Source: Variovorax paradoxus
GTDB taxonomy: Bacteria > Pseudomonadota > Gammaproteobacteria > Burkholderiales > Burkholderiaceae_C
DNA length: 64,000 bases
Direction: 5' to 3'
Assembly (NCBI RefSeq): GCF_030811855.1
Contig: NZ_JAUSRN010000015.1
Span: forward strand, 62,001-126,000
Part shown: positions 61,923 through 64,000 of the stretch, one piece after another
Position numbering within the stretch: position 1 is the stretch's first letter
How the letters are laid out: each line of letters begins with the position of its first letter
Made by a program: the position numbers and the translations under genes
Notes under the pieces: model-generated
Databases searched by the model: none
What the model was told of the DNA's origin: nothing
The model's input: only the letters and a program-made list of their open reading frames with translations

Positions 61923-62155
61923 CGGTTGTTCGCCGCCTTTGGGCGATCGGCGAGACAGCCGGCGTAGTCCTGCCATATTGGTCGTGCGGCAGCATTCATT
62001 TGATGAATCAATACCCTGGGCCACGTCATTGCCCAACAGCCGACTGCTTTGAGTTTGCGCATGCCTCCAATCCCGGGTCTGATCTGAGGCGGCGAGCACT
62101 GAGCTTACGGGCGGCGACGAACGAGCTGCGGAACCCGAAGCCGCACTTGGTGACG
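61923..62155. other. Gene-free stretch after the GHKL/PRTase pair
   Basis: Nothing convincing is encoded here. A minus-strand open frame (61872-62159) overlaps the preceding gene and shows no family resemblance. No terminator hairpin with a T tract is visible. Confidence 0.5.
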
Positions 62156-62738
62156 TCAATTTAGGTATGCGCCCTTGCTCGCGTCGATTTTTTTGATGAA
62201 GGCTCCCGCTTCGATCGACATTTCCGATCCCTTGGGCAGGAGATCCTCGGTTTTTCTCAGGTCGGCTTCGGCTCCCTTGAACTTCCTACGTGGAAGTAGG
62301 AAACGCCTCGGCCGTAGTGCGCCAATGCGGAGTTCGGACACGACTCGATCACCAAGGAATAGTGCTCGACGGCATCGAAATAGCGTCCCCGCACTCTGGC
62401 GATCGCACCGAGACCATTCTGCGCTCTAACAAACTGCGGGTCTTGTCTCAGCAGTTCTTCGCACACCATTTTCGATTCGTCATATCTGCGCTGGAAGAAG
62501 AGAACGGTTCCCAGTTCGTGCGCTGCAACCGATTCGTCGGGTGTTGTCTTGAGCATCTCGCGATAGAGGGATTCGGCTTTGTCGTAATCCTCGCGACTCG
62601 CAAATCTGCTCGCATCAGCATGGCGGGAATCTGATTCACTCCGATCGCAACTTTGATGTATTCGAGACCTTCATGCTCCCGAGCCGAGTCCAGCTTCTCT
62701 TTCCCGACGGCAACGCGACGGCAGCCAGCAACGTGCAA
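62156..62738 (-). pseudogene. TPR-repeat protein, broken by two frameshifts
   Basis: Three consecutive minus-strand frames each carry part of one TPR protein. The first (from 62738) reads EKLDSAREHEGLEYIKVAIGVNQIPAML. The second, entered at about 62610-62630, reads SREDYDKAESLYREMLKTTPD and continues through AAHELGTVLFFQRRYDESKMVCEELLRQDP and ALAHYGRGVSYFH. The third, entered at about 62290, finishes that repeat as RRKFKGAEADLRKTEDLLPKGSEMSIEAGAFIKKIDASKGAYLN and stops at 62156. Spliced together these give regular 34-residue TPRs, so the gene was intact once. Sequencing errors at both points are the alternative. Confidence 0.7.
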
Positions 62739-62826
62739 ATTCTCTTGGTCCTAGCTCGGCCGGACTTATTTTAGAAATGAGATCAAGGCGCAGCGACAAA
62801 GGACGCATCGCCGGATGACGCTCCGT

Positions 62827-63408
62827 TCATGACGGTTGGCCGCGCACGATTCGTGGCCCTAAACGATCCAGCACTTCTTCTGTTGTGAAAGTTCGCGGAT
62901 TTCCCGAAGCAACAGGCCTTGGGTGCATGCGGACGCGCAGGATCACGAGTTTCGATGCTGTGCGCGCGTAGCGCTCTTCGGGAGTCGGGACCGGTATCGG
63001 GATCCAGATCGTCGAGGTTCGGACTCGGCGCACGGGCCCCATGGTGTCTGCTCCGGACGGGAACGTCGGCCCGATGCGGTCGTTGCTGGAAAAGACATCG
63101 TCGCCCTCCAGGACCGAACGATCGAATGGGCCGTCTTCAATCGTGAAGGCCACCATGTTGAGCATTCTGGCCAACTCGGCTGCACGAAAGAGCGCGAACG
63201 CTTTTGTCGTTCTCTCTGGGGTCTTATTCGAACCCCAGAACTCCACGCGGTAGAGCAGTTCGCCAATTGCTTCAGAGGCATAGCCGAACGGCTCCTGCCC
63301 TTCACGCATCGGGCGATACGGTGTTGACGGTTGTGTAGTGCAGGCGAACAAGGCCGTCGTCAGAGAGAGGATCGCTAGACAGCGGCGCCTACGACGAGAA
63401 GTCGCCAT
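62827..63408 (-). CDS. Lipoprotein, CC0125/CC1285-like family
   Basis: A 193-aa lipoprotein. The start MATSRRRRRCLAILSLTTALFAC gives a basic region, hydrophobic core and lipobox ending in the lipidated Cys (residue 23). The mature part has GYASEAIGELLYRVEFWGSNKTPERTTKAFALFRAAELARML, matching the CC0125/CC1285 pattern (Y.V.F.Gn..t......lLRaAEl). In-frame Met codons up to 63540 would prefix a non-signal sequence, so 63408 was chosen. It is directed to the inner or outer membrane; function unknown. Confidence 0.8.
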   Translation of the reverse strand: MATSRRRRRCLAILSLTTALFACTTQPSTPYRPMREGQEPFGYASEAIGELLYRVEFWGSNKTPERTTKAFALFRAAELARMLNMVAFTIEDGPFDRSVLEGDDVFSSNDRIGPTFPSGADTMGPVRRVRTSTIWIPIPVPTPEERYARTASKLVILRVRMHPRPVASGNPRTFTTEEVLDRLGPRIVRGQPS

Positions 63409-63616
63409 GCGATCTGCATCTCGGGTTTTGCCAGCGTCACTCAATTTCATGGTGGATTGGAACATCAGATGTCGGGCCGCCGTAGCCAGTGCGAGATTGC
63501 GAGGCTGCGTTAGATGAAGACGGGAAGGGCGTGAAGACATGAAGGTGAGGGTTCCAATGCCGGGCCCGTGCGGATCGGGTCATCGGTCTGAAAGCTTTCC
63601 GAGGGCGCTTATTTGC

Positions 63617-64000
63617 CTAAACCTCTCGCCACTGCTGTGGAATTCGCGGCCGTTCGACGAAAGCCTTCATGCCCCGAAGACGCGACCCGCCTCGGAGTAG
63701 ATGGCCCTTTGTCCAATACCGGCCGGTGACCCGGGGCAGTATCGCGAGATATGTGGAGACCACGATGGCCGCGGCGCAGTCGAGTTCCAGGATGTCGGCC
63801 ACATCGAACGCCCGGAGCCCGGTCTGTCCACGTGCGCCAGCAGGCCGCCGGATTTCGACAAGCGCCTCCGCCGCCAACTCGCGGTCACTGCGCGGTGTGC
63901 CGTTCGGATGCATCACCCATTGATCGACGTCTTTGGCCGTGAGGCTGCTTCGAAACATGCAGACGATCGGGATGCATTTGCGACGGGCGGCGTCGATCAT
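63617..64000 (-). CDS. Hypothetical protein, possibly cut by the window edge
   Basis: The frame is open from the last base of the window, where an ATG happens to lie, so the gene may start there or outside. The visible 127 residues include VADILELDCAAAIVVSTYLAILPRVTGRYWTKGHLLRGGSRLRG. A hydrophobic stretch lies near residues 70-90. I recognise no family. The window ends here. Confidence 0.5.
   Translation of the reverse strand: MIDAARRKCIPIVCMFRSSLTAKDVDQWVMHPNGTPRSDRELAAEALVEIRRPAGARGQTGLRAFDVADILELDCAAAIVVSTYLAILPRVTGRYWTKGHLLRGGSRLRGMKAFVERPRIPQQWREV

Noticed and set aside
61872..62159. 95-aa minus-strand open frame after the PRTase-like gene
   Set aside because: Ser/Arg-rich, overlaps the previous gene antisense, no motif.
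21501..64000. Second copy of the tRNA-Asp 3' end as right attachment site
   Set aside because: No stretch matching the T-arm/acceptor end was seen on reading; a computed search would be needed to exclude a diverged copy.

Overview
The window comes from a GC-rich betaproteobacterium, most likely a Comamonadaceae member of the Variovorax type. The reasons are the metI/metQ, plsY-ridA, yajQ/murB, argG-ppnP, folC-SPOR-cvpA-purF-metZ-gltX gene content, the very high third-position GC that produces long antisense shadow ORFs, and an intergenic CCTCCC/GGGGGAAGG-type inverted repeat. The genus is inferred, not proven.

Bases 1-21621 are ordinary chromosomal backbone: methionine uptake (metI end, metQ), a LysR/aldo-keto reductase pair, an Asp/Glu racemase, an alpha/beta hydrolase, a second aldo-keto reductase, a YbaK deacylase, plsY, a RidA-family protein, a retropepsin-like protease, yajQ, murB, argG, ppnP and an ArsC-like reductase. 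The run folC-SPOR-cvpA-purF-metZ-gltX follows, then three tRNA genes (Ala-GGC, Glu-TTC, Asp-GTC) closed by a clear intrinsic terminator.

Directly after tRNA-Asp the genome changes character and everything to the right looks accessory. Bases 22399-45228 hold one leftward run of twelve sizeable genes plus one 32-codon ORF, nearly all joined by ATGA or TAATG overlaps or tiny gaps. In transcription order they are: Fic protein with a C-terminal winged helix; 1779-aa DEAD/DUF1998 helicase; SNF2 helicase; small ORF; 1339-aa Eco57I/PglX-type adenine methylase; SMEK-like nuclease fused to APAZ; short catalytically dead Argonaute (MID-PIWI); DUF3696 AAA ATPase; PIN nuclease; Rnl2-like nucleic acid ligase; two HNH proteins; and a 740-aa protein with a C-terminal PD-(D/E)XK domain. 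The first part resembles class 1 DISARM, but with DrmA- and DrmB-like functions on one DruE-like polypeptide. A lower-GC short-Argonaute module and an RNA cut-and-seal cassette have been threaded into the same transcript. This composite is the most interesting object in the window.

Bases 45392-47790 are a mobile-element replication module (Rep_trans-like initiator, candidate origin with iteron-like repeats, AlpA regulator with inverted-repeat operators). No integrase, transposase or right-hand attachment site is visible.

Bases 47914-61922 hold scattered, mostly single-gene accessory functions: an Nmad2-like protein, a DUF2513 protein, a PD-(D/E)XK-like protein, a GNAT, a 1055-aa SF1 helicase and a GIY-YIG-like protein. 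They end in a tight two-gene pair (58508-61922) of a GHKL ATPase and a 742-aa protein with a degenerate phosphoribosyltransferase-like domain, a second candidate for an undescribed conflict system. The last 2 kb contain a frameshifted TPR pseudogene, a lipoprotein and a gene running to the window edge.
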